Under the pieces are notes generated by a model. That model made no database searches. It saw only the letters and a list, made by a program, of their open reading frames with translations, and had not been told where the DNA came from. This document shows, piece by piece, positions 22,777-33,986 of a stretch of 64,000 nucleotides of DNA (positions are counted from its first letter, which is position 1; every line of letters starts with the position of its first letter). Location: contig CM019831.1 in the NCBI GenBank assembly GCA_009763385.1, forward strand, positions 20,672,080 to 20,736,079, written 5' to 3'. Source of the DNA: Coix lacryma-jobi var. lacryma-jobi. Its lineage: Eukaryota; Streptophyta; Magnoliopsida; Poales; Poaceae. Made by a program: the position numbers and the translations under genes.

Positions 22777-23775
22777 AGGGGAAACCCCTACGGGCGGGGC
22801 TCCCACGACGTAAAAAGGTAACCGCATGCATTTAATGCGCCCACCTAACCGCGTCTTGAGCTGGATGCAGGGTACACGCGGCAGCTCTCCATTCGCTCCA
22901 CTACCCGGGCCCGCCGCGACCGTCGCTCCGGCTTCGCGTCCGCCGCCTTCCCCGACGGTTTCCGCCTAAAAAGGCGCGCCCAACGGGCAGAAGGATTCCC
23001 AGACGACGGAGGTTTCTTCACGAAGGTGAAAACGGGCCCCGGCCCTAAGTCTCGAAGCAGCGAAGGCTGGCCCTCGAAGAGGGTTCGACAGCCGGCTTCG
23101 AGCACCCGAGTCAGGGACACCAAGGGGCGCCACTCGCGGCATTACTCGAGGGCCAAGCCCTCGAGGCCCCTCACGTGTTTCCAAGGCGGGGAGCTCGACA
23201 TGCAGTGAGATCCCCTCGGAGGGAGGCATCGAGCCACCGGGTCCTAACGAATGGACCCGGCACTCCTGCAGACTGAGCACCCATGCTTTATGAGATCGCC
23301 TCCGGGCTACAGTCGACCCCATCGAACGGGGCACGAGGTCTCACTTGGATTCCCCGTTACCAGCTCACCGGGAACCTCGATACTCGCCCGCTCGTGGTAG
23401 TACGAGGCATCCCCCCTCGCATCCGATCGAAAAGACTCGCGGGATGACAAGCCAGGGCAACCGGCGTACCGGACAGCTCGAAGAGCCGGCCGGCCGGTTC
23501 AGCCTGGCACCCCTCGACGAAAGAGGGTCTAAAAAACTCGGGGGCTCGACACTCCCGGACCTAAAAAACGCAACTAAAACTCGCAAAAAGCCCACGAGGG
23601 AGTTTTAACCACTCCCCCGTGGCCTCGGGGGCTACACCCGCGGGTGTCGCTCGCACGACACCCACGGAATCAAAACGGCCAAACCCTCGAGACCAGTTAG
23701 CTAAACCCTCGAGAACCAGTTAGTGACCCAGTAGATCCCGGCAGAGAGCCCCTGCTCGAGTGCCAACACTCAAAC

Positions 23776-23792
23776 AAGGCCTCGGGGGCTAC
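23776..23792 (+). other. Polypurine tract of element A
   Basis: AAGGCCTCGGGGGCTAC directly precedes the TG of the 3' LTR, where second-strand priming would occur. The GGGGGCTAC form is frequent next to gypsy LTRs in grasses. Confidence 0.6.
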
Positions 23793-25233
23793 TGTCGGGG
23801 GAACACCAAACGGGTACCCCCAATCAACACATAACAAGTAGGTTAAACCTAGAACACCGGTTAATAATAATCCCAGCAAGTCTAAACCTCCCAAGAAACC
23901 AACCCCTCGGAGCCTGCAACGCTGGCCCACCGCTAGGGAGCTTAGACTTGCCAAAACCTTACTGACCGCCACCTGGAAGCCTACCCCTCGAACCCGCAAC
24001 AGTTGTGCACCGTCCCTCGGCGCCCCACGCGGGGACCTCGAGCCCCTCCAGCACGATGGCCTACCCCTCGAGGCTCATCACACCCAAGGCATCGAGCAGG
24101 AGCCCGTATCGAGCTAGGCCCCCAAGTCTCCGTCTCGCCCGAGCCCTCCAAGCCAGGCCTCGGGCGAACGCTCGTTCTCCGTCTCGCCCGAGCCCTCAAA
24201 GCCAGGCCTCGGGCGAACGCTCCACTAAAGCCTCGAGTCCTAGCACATAGGGCTCGAGCCCCTATAGCCGAACACCGCACCATGAGACCCCACGCGGAGA
24301 CCTCGAGCCTCTCTGGCGCGACAGTCTTTCCCTCGAGACGCTTTTATGCCCCTTTCGAGCGGCGCAGACATCAGGTGCCAGCCCCATACCGCGCATTTAA
24401 TGACTCCACCTACGCCAGTCACGCCCTCTGCAGCCCAACGTGTACCACAGTAACCAGGGCAGAGTCAAACCTCGTTTTCACCACAAGCATGGGCAAAAAG
24501 GCACCAGTACAACAGTGTTAGGCCATGCCCTGCGCTGACGCATGCTCGAGCCTCATCCCAAAGCCCGGGTTCCCGCTGTACGCCCGGGCGTTCCGGGACT
24601 TGCCCATACCTGCAGGGGCTCGAGCCCCCTGTGGGAGCCACCTCGAGGTCGGCTCCGCGCCCCACGAACTCTAACCGCTTTCATGCTATTGGAAGACAGG
24701 TACCCCAAGGACCGAAGGGATCCCGCCATGACCTGTACGTGCCGGAATGGGTGCTGTACGACTTCTACATCGTCGCGCCATCACATCCGCGCCTGGAATG
24801 GAGGCCACGCCCCAACAACGACGCCCACGATGGCTCTAGTGGCCCCGACAAGACAGGATTCCTACCCTACGCCATATCAAGCGCTGTACATATTCATCCT
24901 GTGTAAACCCTGGCCTCCTCTTGTCCTATAAAAGGGGATGCCAGGGCCCTTCGCACGAGAGGGACAACACACGAGTCTGCGGTTACACCACGCACAAGTC
25001 CACACACATACACATTCGAGTCCGGACTCCAGTCCACGCTCATTGAGCTTGTATTCGCCCCTGTACAAGCACTTAGGTGCAAGTAATACAAGAACCTCCG
25101 CCCCCGCTGGACGTAGGGCCTTCTTTGCCCGAACCTGGATAAATCCTTGTGTCATCTTGCGTCACCATCCAGGAAGAGAGCACGCGATCATATTACTCGT
25201 TGGTGTCATACCCCCGGGTACGAAACACCGACA
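23793..25233 (+). repeat. Element A 3' LTR
   Basis: 1441 bp, TGTCGGGGGAACACC to CACCGACA, about 98% identical to the 5' LTR by eye (roughly 30 differences, some clustered near 24806-24840). It includes a second TATA box at 24927-24935. CTGG after its end (25234-25237) is the right target-site copy. Confidence 0.95.
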
Positions 25234-25237
25234 CTGG

Positions 25238-25283
25238 GTCCGCCTGTCATCTTTTCAATGTTGACCAAAATCCAGTGTTAACA
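25238..25283 (-). repeat. Element E left LTR, part 2
   Basis: These last 46 bases of E's left LTR, GTCCGCCTGTCATC onward to GTGTTAACA, are identical to the end of the right LTR at 29817-29862. They confirm that element A split this LTR. Confidence 0.92.
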
Positions 25284-27788
25284 CAGCCCCCCCTAGTTCG
25301 GAGTATGAATTGTCATGCTTCGAACTATTTGACCTATGTCGGTCTTCTTCAAAAAGCCAAGAAATCCACTAATAGCAATAACATTTTCTCACTATGTTTC
25401 CACCATTTTGGCTGTAAAACAATAATTCTCCAATACATGTGGAAACAAGTTAGTTGCAAATGCATATGTGTATAAATATTATAGTTCTTCCATTTTATTG
25501 ATCAGAAGATGCTGAAATACCGACTACATCTCACAAGCATCATATTTTATAACCAAGATTTCTTTTAAACTTGAATAAAATGGTACCTTACTTATCCATC
25601 CGTCTCTTTAATTATGGGGCTTTAGTTCTCACTGAGTCCTCAAGCGATTGCAAAACAGAATAGCTACAAAAATGCTTATCTTTTACCCCTTGATCACTTT
25701 TCATCCGGAGTTTTTATCATTATCTTTATATAAAATCGTATTACATAATATTGCAAAGTCAAAGACTCAACCATAAGGAGATACAAGCCATAAACCCAGA
25801 TCAAGAAGTGCAAGTGAATATTTTTATTACTTTTTCTTTTGCATATGTCGTTCTCCCTATCTTTTAAAATTATGAGGCTACTGGGCCTTCGGCCATCTTT
25901 TATTTTATTTGGCGGTCGCTTGACCTTTTCATTTTCATATTTTTATTTGGGCGGTCACTTGACCCCTTTTTCTTCTTTCTCAGTTCTGGCGGACACGTGT
26001 CCGTCGTTTTTATTTCTGAGATTTATAGAATAGCCTCATATTTTTAATTAAAGAGAGAATGCACATGCAAAACACTTATTAGTTTATAATGTGTACATGA
26101 ATCTTGATCTTGAGAATATGACTATAATCTCAACTAGTAGTCACAATGATTTGACAGGACATTAAGTAAATTTTATTATTTCATTAAATCTCCGAATTTC
26201 AAGTATCTCTCAGAATAATGTCATAGCAAATTCTACCTCTATTCATATCCCACAACTACTTTCAGACAAAGTTTAAACTCTATGCAACCCACAAACTTCA
26301 AAGACTTCAAGATAATTATAATAACCACTAGACCCAAATCTTAAAGAAATCAAAGCTATAAACCAGACACAGGTGAAACATAAAATAGAGCATCTATTTA
26401 TCATTTCAACAATGGATAACCCAAAAATTTATATCACATATTCATAGAGTGGAATTTTTTTTAAGGTTTTTTTTAGTGCGGAGACGCAACATGAGAGGTT
26501 TCGGTTTTTAATGATTTTAATTTTAAGCTCTGAAACTATTAGAGAAGCGAGGGTAAAATTACACAAACCACCGTTGAAGATGAAGTAGCCATTCATCTTG
26601 TCCTTCTTCACGATGAATCGCTCGATGTTGTACGATGTGTGCGTGTTGATCTCAGGCCCCCCGACACATAGTCACAGCGGCGTAATCGATGATTCATTGG
26701 TGTCCTCCTTTCTCTCATCCGAGACGTCTTCGCCGAATACGGGTTGAAAATATTTGAAGCCAATCATAAACGTCAATCATTCTTCTGCAAATGACTGGCT
26801 GCTTCAGATCTTGTAGCTGCATATATTTCTTTTTATATTTTCTTCCCTTTGTCTTACGTGGAAAGATTCTCTAACCTCATAGCCGATTTTGTCTTACAAA
26901 GTGATCAGCTCTCATTGGTTTGGACAGCAAACACTCACATACGGGAATGATCTGTGTATTCAGCAATACCGAGTTGTTGCCGTGAGCATGATGGCATGGT
27001 GAACCAAGTTATCGGCAAATCGGGGAAGGTCGAAGAAATTTCAGTCGTTAACATGTTGCTATTCAGCCGAACACGGGTTTCAAGTCTGGCTATTATAATG
27101 TCTTGATTTATCATGCTTGGACATGTCAACAAAAGCTCGATTATCACTTGATTAATTCTATTAATCAAATAAACAATTCAGTCCTCTTGCCTCATCACCA
27201 TGCCTTAATCAACTGTCGTCTGATACCTTGATTTTCGGCTAACTATATCAATGCTAGAAAAATATACTCTGAATATCCTCAATATTCGGGGTTGATTCTT
27301 CGCGTGACGATGATAACTCCAGCCGATTCCTGTATGCATATCGGACAATTCCAAAGATGACATGTAGATAACTAGCTATCGACCAACTTCCCTCGGCATG
27401 ACCCCTTAATACTCAATCGGCTATTTATAGCAGCATGCAAGTAAATCTGAGTTTGGACTTCATCTCTTTGAACATCTCCATGGAAATCTTCCTTTTACAA
27501 CGTGCATGTTGTTCTTTGTTTAGCCGATGCATCACTGACACTTTGTTCATAGCTTCTAATAAAATCAACCAATACTTCTCCTTTTTTGACTTATCATGAT
27601 ATCGGCCATCTGGAAAGTTCTTCATCAAATTATATTGCACTTTGTCTTTGTCACTTCTTTCGGCCGAACTTTTATTGATAAAATAAAAGTTAAACATCAT
27701 CTCATCGCGATCTGAAAGTGACAAATATTTGGAGAGGATCTGATGTTCGATCAAATGATTGTTGTCCCACCGGGCGTGCCAAAAAGTG
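25284..27788 (-). other. Internal region of element E, non-coding
   Basis: 2.5 kb of AT-rich sequence with no gag, protease, RT or integrase motif in any frame. The longest minus-strand frame (27425-27832) overlaps the LTR and shows no family resemblance. At its left edge (minus-strand 3' end) is the polypurine tract and at its right edge the primer-binding site. Confidence 0.7.
27764..27781 (-). other. Primer-binding site of element E
   Basis: Read on the minus strand, TGGCACGCCCGGTGGGAC begins seven bases inside the right LTR's inner edge. It is a recognisable plant LTR-retrotransposon PBS form and fixes the minus orientation of E. Confidence 0.7.
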
Positions 27789-29862
27789 TGTTGACGCAAA
27801 ATGTGGCGCCTCGCGTCGAGAGCACACAGCAAGCCGAATTAGGCTAGCTTCAATCGGGAGCCCGGGGTGTATCGAACCCGGAGACGTGCCAGTCGGTTTG
27901 ACCTGAAAACCAACAAGGGATAAAAATATGAGAATACCTTGGAACATGCTGGGTAAAAACTAGACAGTTCCATATGTACGGCTTTGGAAGCCAATCACGA
28001 CGGCACACAGCTATAGAAGCTGTTTGTCGAAACAGGTTTAAGATGTCATTCGGCAACTATAAAGAGAAAGCATGTAAACATATCGAATGCCGAATACATG
28101 CGTGACCAAAGAATAAAAAAAAGGTAACTTGTAAATACAAATCTATTCAGATAACATATGCATAGGCCAATCCAGCTAGTCTGCCGCACGTCCAGCCTTC
28201 ATAAACCCGTCAGGCATAAACTCAAGCAAAGCTAATCCACCGCATGATACCACTTGCTATAAATCTACACCACTCCTTATAATTAGATTAATCTACCGCA
28301 TGATACGATCTAATTATAAGAAGCTAAAAGCACACATACATCTGAACAGATCTGTACATACTCATTACTCATGTAAGCTTAACCAGAATTGGCAAACTAG
28401 CCGAACTGGGGTCCATGAAGAAGAAACATACAAGCAAAGCATGATTAAACTAATCTAAAACCTGCACCTGCCGCACGGCACCCAGCTCTATCAAAGCCTA
28501 AACATGATCGGCATGCATGAACCCGCAACATGTAACAATCTAGATTGAAAGTCGGTTTGGCCATCATGATCTTATAATTGGCAAAGCACAAGCAAACTCG
28601 TGCAACAAGGCCGAACGAAGATCAATCTAGATTGGGCAAAAAGTGTTGTACGAATTAAATAAATAAAACATATAACACATGATAACTTGATGAATCTATT
28701 AGATCTGCCAAATCTAACAGAGCCGATAACTATTTTTATTCATGACTCAATCCGCCGCACGATACAAGTCATAGGTAAAAACTTCCTGTCATAAGCTTAA
28801 ATCTGCCGCACGATACTAAGCTTAACATACGAGACTACTTGCATCATATCTAAATCCACCGCATGATACTAGACATGATAACAAGGTTGCCGGTACTTAC
28901 GGAGGTCGACGGATCGATGATTCCTCTCGAAGAACTCGATGACACGACTATAAGGACTCGAAGATGGCACGGGGCCGGTTGTATTGATGTGGTTGTGAAC
29001 AGTTTTACAATGGACACGGGTTTATATTTATACCCCGAGCTGATAAGAGTCCTGAACGGACTTGCCTAATAACAAAATCTATAAAAATAAATAATTGAGA
29101 TATATGGACTCGTGTTTCCCTTATACAGAATCCTTGTCCATGAAGCTTCCTTTATAAGTCTGATCCTCATACGTGATTGACTTTCAAGTGCATGTATATT
29201 GTCCTTTTCTTTATTTGTTTGCCTCTGATAGCACACGAAGTAATGACGCGTATGGCATTTGGGCTCACATGTACGATCATACAAAATTCCAAAATAAACA
29301 ACTCTAACTTGCCTTCCATGCTTTTTGGATCAATCACCACTAATCCTTATCTTGTGCACCAAGTATTAACACGCCTAGGCTTCGAACATATACACGTACA
29401 AGCACAACTTCCTTTTTTGCTTCATGGTGTTCACGGTCGTCATCTCTTGCTTTTTCTAAAATATACTGATTAATATCCTTTAGACGGCGTACAGAAAATC
29501 CTTCAATATGATCCCCTTATTTTTGACCCCATTGGCTGATTATTTCTTCGAATCTGGTCTCTTGTTTGTTTCACATCACAACACCACCAAATCCAACTCC
29601 TGGCCAATGAGATCAGACCCCTCTGATTCTTGAATAATCGGTTAATCTGTTACGGCCATGGTCGATTATCCTCGTGATCGGCTTCCCTTGCCATATCTAT
29701 TTCCCGAATGGAGTCACACCCTCGTAAAATAGCCGACCGCACAGGTAGTTGCCGAAACTCTAAAAATTAACCGACCGCTTGGCCGTCTGCCGAATGCTCT
29801 TCTCACTACTCGCTGGGTCCGCCTGTCATCTTTTCAATGTTGACCAAAATCCAGTGTTAACA
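27789..29862 (-). repeat. Element E right (5') LTR
   Basis: 2074 bp, from TGTTGACGCAAAATG to GTGTTAACA, uninterrupted. It carries the second copy of the hairpin array (about 28227-28880); the 13-bp arms recur exactly at 28276-28288 and 28308-28320. One loop core there has a C to T change (AATCTACCGC). Confidence 0.93.
28227..28880. repeat. Hairpin array with constant apex, E right LTR
   Basis: Same order of hairpins as in the left LTR. Cores AATCYRCCGCAYGATAC are near 28290, 28748, 28800 and 28853, again with copy-specific inverted arms. Most substitutions against the left LTR fall outside the arms. Confidence 0.75.
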
Positions 29863-30585
29863 GGTGGTGATCCGACGGCCACGCCCGCACAACTGGTAGC
29901 GTTGCCTTGACGCAACCTCACCGATTGCCGCCACGTGCTGCCACCGCTCTGCTCGTCCTTTTCACGGACCTTGCCCCCGGTTTTGAGGCCCAAACCGGGA
30001 AACCAGCCTTCACGACCAACCCCCGGTTTTGAGGCCCAAACCGGGAAACCAGCTGTCCATCCTAAGTTTTGTGGCCCAAACTCAGAAACCCGCAGCACCC
30101 AGGTTTTGAGGCCCAAACCTGGAAACCATCCTCAGCCCGAGTTTTGTGGCCCAAACTCGGAAACCATCAACGCCCAGGTTTTGAGGCCCAAACCTGGAAA
30201 CCGTCCACTCGGTGGTTTTTCTGTGGCTCAACCACCAAACCGAGCCGTAGAGGGGATGCACCGCCCGTGCACCCCGTCCACCGACACGTGTCCCCAGGTC
30301 CTCGACCCGAGCAACACCATGCCCCGCAAGTCTCTGCTCGTCGCTGTCCCAGGCTGTCAGCCACCACAGCTGATCCTCAGGCCACCGGTCCCTCAGTCCA
30401 AGCCTCACGTCCGCCCTTCACCGCTCCCGGTCCATCGACACGGCATGTCTCTACTTGACCTTCACCTTGCCTTTGATCACTGTCTCCGTGCTCGACACCT
30501 GCACAACACAAGCCAAAGAACATGCGATCAAACCCGTTGACAATCACTCATCACTCGAGACTCGGCATACACCCATGTATCCGCA
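29863..30585 (-). repeat. Element C 3' LTR, segment 3
   Basis: It starts with the right target copy of E (GGTGG) and resumes the C LTR with CGACGGCCACGCCCGCAC, which is matched in D's LTR at 53298. It holds the GGTTTTGAGGCC hairpin array and ends CATGTATCCGCA at 30585, immediately before a CTCCCCCTT motif that on the minus strand is the PPT. Confidence 0.8.
29975..30240. repeat. Array of TTTTGAGGCC hairpins in C LTR
   Basis: Seven units spaced about 35-45 bp. Each has a constant apex TTTTGAGGCCCAAA (or TTTTGTGGCC) between arms that change in a paired way: CCGG/CCGG, CCAGG/CCTGG, CCGAG/CTCGG, and GGTGG/CCACC in the last, divergent unit. Each unit is followed by AAACC. The same array, in different order and number, is in the D LTR. 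Confidence 0.85.
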
Positions 30586-32166
30586 ATCTCCCCCTTGATG
30601 AGTGCATTGTCAACTACACACACAAATCATAATGGAATAGAAGAAGGAAGAAGGGAGAGGAGAGAACTCGACCAAATGACCCAAAAGCATAGCAAAGCCG
30701 AAGAAGGTCAAGTGGAAAGAGCAAGACAACTTGGTCCCCAAAGACATGGGCAACGGCTCGACGCAACCAAGCAAAGCAAAGCTAGCCCTCAAGAAGAGGT
30801 AGAATAGGCTCAACACTGCTAGCAAGTACCAATTGATAAATCGAAGCAAAATGCTAGTCCCTCAAGATACAGGCACAGAGGCTCAACACAACTAGCAAGA
30901 AAGCTCGATACCAAAACCTTACGACCAACAAGAAGCAAAGCTAGCCCTCAAATAGTGCACACAACCAGGAAAACTCCCCCTTGATTCAACTCGGAAAGCT
31001 TAAGATTTAAAAAATTTTCTCCCCCTTAGTTGAACACTGGAAGGCACTCAAGATTTGTCAAATTTCTCCCCCTTAGTTGAAAATGCACCATCAAGCAAAT
31101 GCACCATCGTGTAAAATCTCTCCCCCTTAGAGAATGCACCATCAAAAGTGCCAGCAAGTCAATTTCTCCCCCTTCCAAGATGCATATGAGTCAAAATGCA
31201 AGTTAGCAGCTTCAGGAATATAGTCAGGAGAATGCAAGGATGCTCTACAAAGTATAACTCCAATGACTCAACATCATCCATAAACTGCTAGCAAAGGCTC
31301 AAACTGATCAATATACGAAATATGGACATATGAGCAAAGTGAGCAGTTTTATCCAAAAAGGTATTCACCATCAAAATAGCACTACACATGTATAGACAGG
31401 AATTTGAACAAGTGCTAAGCATGTATACAAGGTGAACTACCCCTAGCAAAGTTCAATCATCATGCTATAGAATGAAGCATAGACTTGTGATTGCAATTTT
31501 AAATCAGAGTTGCAGCGGTGAAATTACACAAGTCTACAATTCAGCATGTGATTGCGAGAGGTTGAAAGCTTGTCATTGCCTAACTTTTCAACCGAGAGAA
31601 GCCTATGCAAAAGCAATCAGAAGCTTAAAGCATCGGTTTCGGTCATACACTACACGGCTCAAGTTTAACTCAAAGTGCAATGAGAAACAGTCTCGATACC
31701 GTGATGTGTTGACAAGCAATCCCATCTCGATCTTTTCAAATCACTTAAAAACTTGGTTCAGAATTTAAACAGAATATGAACATACCAAGCAAGTGAAAGA
31801 CTCAGAACTAGAGACATAACAACCTAGCATATATGAAAAGCACGAGTGAATTCAACACATCCTACACATGCTAGTTGCATATCTCAATGGTGAACATTTT
31901 TAGATTTTATGTTTATTAAGCAAATTCACCATTTCAAAATAGCTCAGCTCATAACATGTATTAGTGATCAGAAGGAGCATAAGCTACAAGCATCAACATA
32001 AAGCATCGGAGCATACACTACACAGAGCATAGTCACATTCTAAAGATTATATATATGAAGCTCTGAATGTAAATATGCATGATGAAATGTAGAAAAGATG
32101 CAAGAAGAACCCAATTGAAAAACAAAAGGTCAGTTTATGATACAAGAACCAAAATGTTTCCCCCAT
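30586..32166 (-). other. 3' non-coding region of element C with multiple PPT motifs
   Basis: About 1.6 kb without coding content between RNase H and the 3' LTR. CTCCCCCTT (AAGGGGGAG on the sense strand) occurs at 30588, 30974, 31019, 31066, 31120 and 31166. A cluster of PPT-like motifs next to the 3' LTR is a known feature of Sireviruses. GGTCCCCAAAGACATGGGCA and similar blocks recur in D's 3' region. Confidence 0.8.
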
Positions 32167-33957
32167 CTAAAAGGGGAAACACACACCAAGCTCACCTCTC
32201 AACCTAGCAAAAGTTGATTGGTCCAAAGGCTTGGTGAAAATATCAGCCAACTGATGATGAGTATCGACATGGCGAAGGTCGATATCACCCTTCTCATAGT
32301 GGTCTCGTAGAAAATGAAAGCGCACATCAATGTGTTTGGTCTTCGAGTGCAGCACGGGGTTCTTAGCAACGCTAATAGCACTCATGCTGTCACAAAGCAA
32401 AGGAACGCGAGAAAAGCTCAGACCAAAATCACGCAAAGTGGCCATCATCCAGAGTAACTGGGAACAACAGCTAGCCTCAGCAACATACTCAGCCTCCGTG
32501 GTAGACTGGGCGACACTAGACTGCTTGCGAGAAGACCACGATACAAGAGAAGAACCAATAAACTGGCAAGTCCCAGAAGTGGACTTGCGATCAATACGGC
32601 AACCAGCAAAATCGGCATCGGAATAACCGCAAAGGGAGAGGGTGGAGGAAGTAGAATACCAAATCCCAAACTCAGGAGTGAAGCATAAGTACCTCATAAT
32701 GCGCTTGACTGCCTGACGGTGAGAAGTGTGCGGCGACGACTGAAATCGCGCGCACAGACACACCGCGAACTGAATGTCCGGGCGTGTCGCCGTCAAGTAC
32801 AGCAGCGACCCGATCATACTCTGGTACTCCTTCTGGTCCACAGCTTCTCCATCCACATCCGCATCCAGGGCCGTCGTGGTCGACATAGGTGTTGGAAGAG
32901 GCTTGGCCTCACCCATGTCGAACTTCTTCAGGATGCCCTTGGTGTACTTGCCCTGGTGCACAAACGTCCCCTCTCGTGATTGCTTGATTTGCAACCCGAG
33001 GAAAAATGTCAACTCGCCCATCATGCTCATCTCAAACTCCCTGCTCATAGTGTCTGCAAACTTGGCAACCAAAGCGTGAGAAGAACCACCGAAAATGATA
33101 TCATCCACGTAAATCTGGACCAAGAGTGTGTCATTGCCTTGCTTGAGGAGAAAAAGCGTTTTATCCACACATCCCATTTTAAAACCCTTAGCAAGCAAAA
33201 AGGTTTTCAATCTATCATACCAAGCTCTAGGGGCTTGTTTCAAACCATATAAATATAAAGTTTTGTGAAGTTTAAAAACATGGTTAGGAAACTTGGGATG
33301 TTCGAAACCGGGGGGTTGTTCAACATAAACTCCTTCTATGTAGCCGTTTAAGAAGGCACTCTTGACATCCATTTGAAAAAGTTTGAAACCTTTGGATCCA
33401 GCAAAAGCCAAGAGTATCCTAATAGCCTCCAAATGAGCTACAGGAGCAAAAGTCTCCTCATAGTCTATCTCCTCCTTCTGACTATAACCCTTGGCCACAA
33501 GTCTAGCTTTGTTTCTAACAATGTGGCCATTCTCTCCTTGTTTGTTTTTGAAAACCCATTTTGTCCCAATAGGATTACAGTCTGGAGGAGGTGGAACCAA
33601 AACCCAAACCTGATTTCGCTCAAAGTTCTCTAACTCCTCATGCATGGCATTGACCCAATCCGGATCCGTCAAAGCGTGTCCAACATCTCGGGGCTCAAAA
33701 TCAGCAACAAATGCAGAATGAGCAAAGTGAGAGATTTGTGACCTGGACCGAGTGACACGTTCATTAATGCTGTTGATCATCTGTTGAGGTGGGTGTTGGT
33801 GCTGAATGTGTCGTGGCGCCTCCCGAGCAAAAGTAATCTCTCCCTCAACAGCAGCTGGTGCCCCCTCGGGTACAAAAGGGACCGCTCGAGGTGGCGGATC
33901 CCACGGCCCCCAGGAAGAAGAAGTATCGGGGTCGTGAGTCGTAGTAGAAGCCGCTCC
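32167..33957 (-). pseudogene. pol: Element C pol: RT and RNase H (copia)
   Basis: The open frame from 33957 leftward (first ATG 33780) encodes copia RT, from about residue 40 of the 537-residue ATG frame: NQVWVLVPPP, KARLVAKGYSQ, FQMDVKSAFLNG and catalytic YVDD at 224-227. RNase H follows with GYSDADFAG, STTEAEYV, KHIDVRFHF and DIFTKPL. The end (GVCFPF) is typical of grass copia elements. The right boundary is an in-frame TAA (33958-33960); beyond it the linker continues to the B insertion at 33986. The reading frame resumes on the other side of B at 48067 in the correct phase, so B split a single pol. The nonsense codons in C make it a pseudogene. Confidence 0.9.
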
Positions 33958-33981
33958 TTACGGCACAGCAGGTGGAGGGGG

Positions 33982-33986
33982 TGCTG
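33982..33986. repeat. Target-site duplication of element B, left
   Basis: TGCTG at 33982-33986 is matched exactly by TGCTG at 48062-48066, just outside the two LTRs of element B. Confidence 0.9.

Larger units (their letters stand above)
22626..23792. other. Upstream region of the A antisense gene to the 3' LTR
   Basis: About 1.17 kb without a gene. It contains the minus-strand TATA box at 22769-22776, many TCGAG motifs, and ends in the purine-rich tract CTCGGGGGCTAC right before the 3' LTR. It is therefore both promoter region of the antisense gene and 3' untranslated region of the sense transcript. Confidence 0.65.
10072..25233 (+). mobile_element. Element A: Ty3/gypsy Tat-lineage retrotransposon
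   Basis: This 15,162-bp element is bounded by LTRs of 1442 and 1441 bp that start TGTCGGGGGAAC and end CACCGACA. It has a primer-binding site at 11516-11533, a purine-rich tract before the 3' LTR, gag, protease, RT, RNase H, a second RNase H and integrase on the plus strand, and a spliced gene on the minus strand (18402-22625). The second RNase H and the absence of a chromodomain support the Tat lineage; the extra antisense frame resembles RIRE2/Grande-type elements. About 30 LTR-LTR differences (near 2%) were counted by eye. It inserted into the left LTR of element E. Confidence 0.93.
8046..29862 (-). mobile_element. Element E: non-coding LTR retrotransposon (LARD-like)
   Basis: The two LTRs are direct repeats starting TGTTGACGCAAAA and ending CCAGTGTTAACA, at 8046-25283 (interrupted by element A) and 27789-29862. 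Perfect target duplications GGTGG flank it at 8041-8045 and 29863-29867. On the minus strand a primer-binding site (TGGCACGCCCGGTGGGAC) follows the right LTR, and a purine tract (AACTAGGGGGGGCTG) precedes the left LTR, so the element reads leftward. The 2.5-kb internal region has no gag or pol. With LTRs of ~2.07 kb it fits a large non-autonomous derivative. Its autonomous partner and lineage are not identifiable from the sequence. Confidence 0.88.

Noticed and set aside
27425..27832. 135-codon minus-strand frame in E as a gag remnant
   Set aside because: It starts inside the LTR, crosses the primer-binding site and shows no gag, protease or zinc motif.
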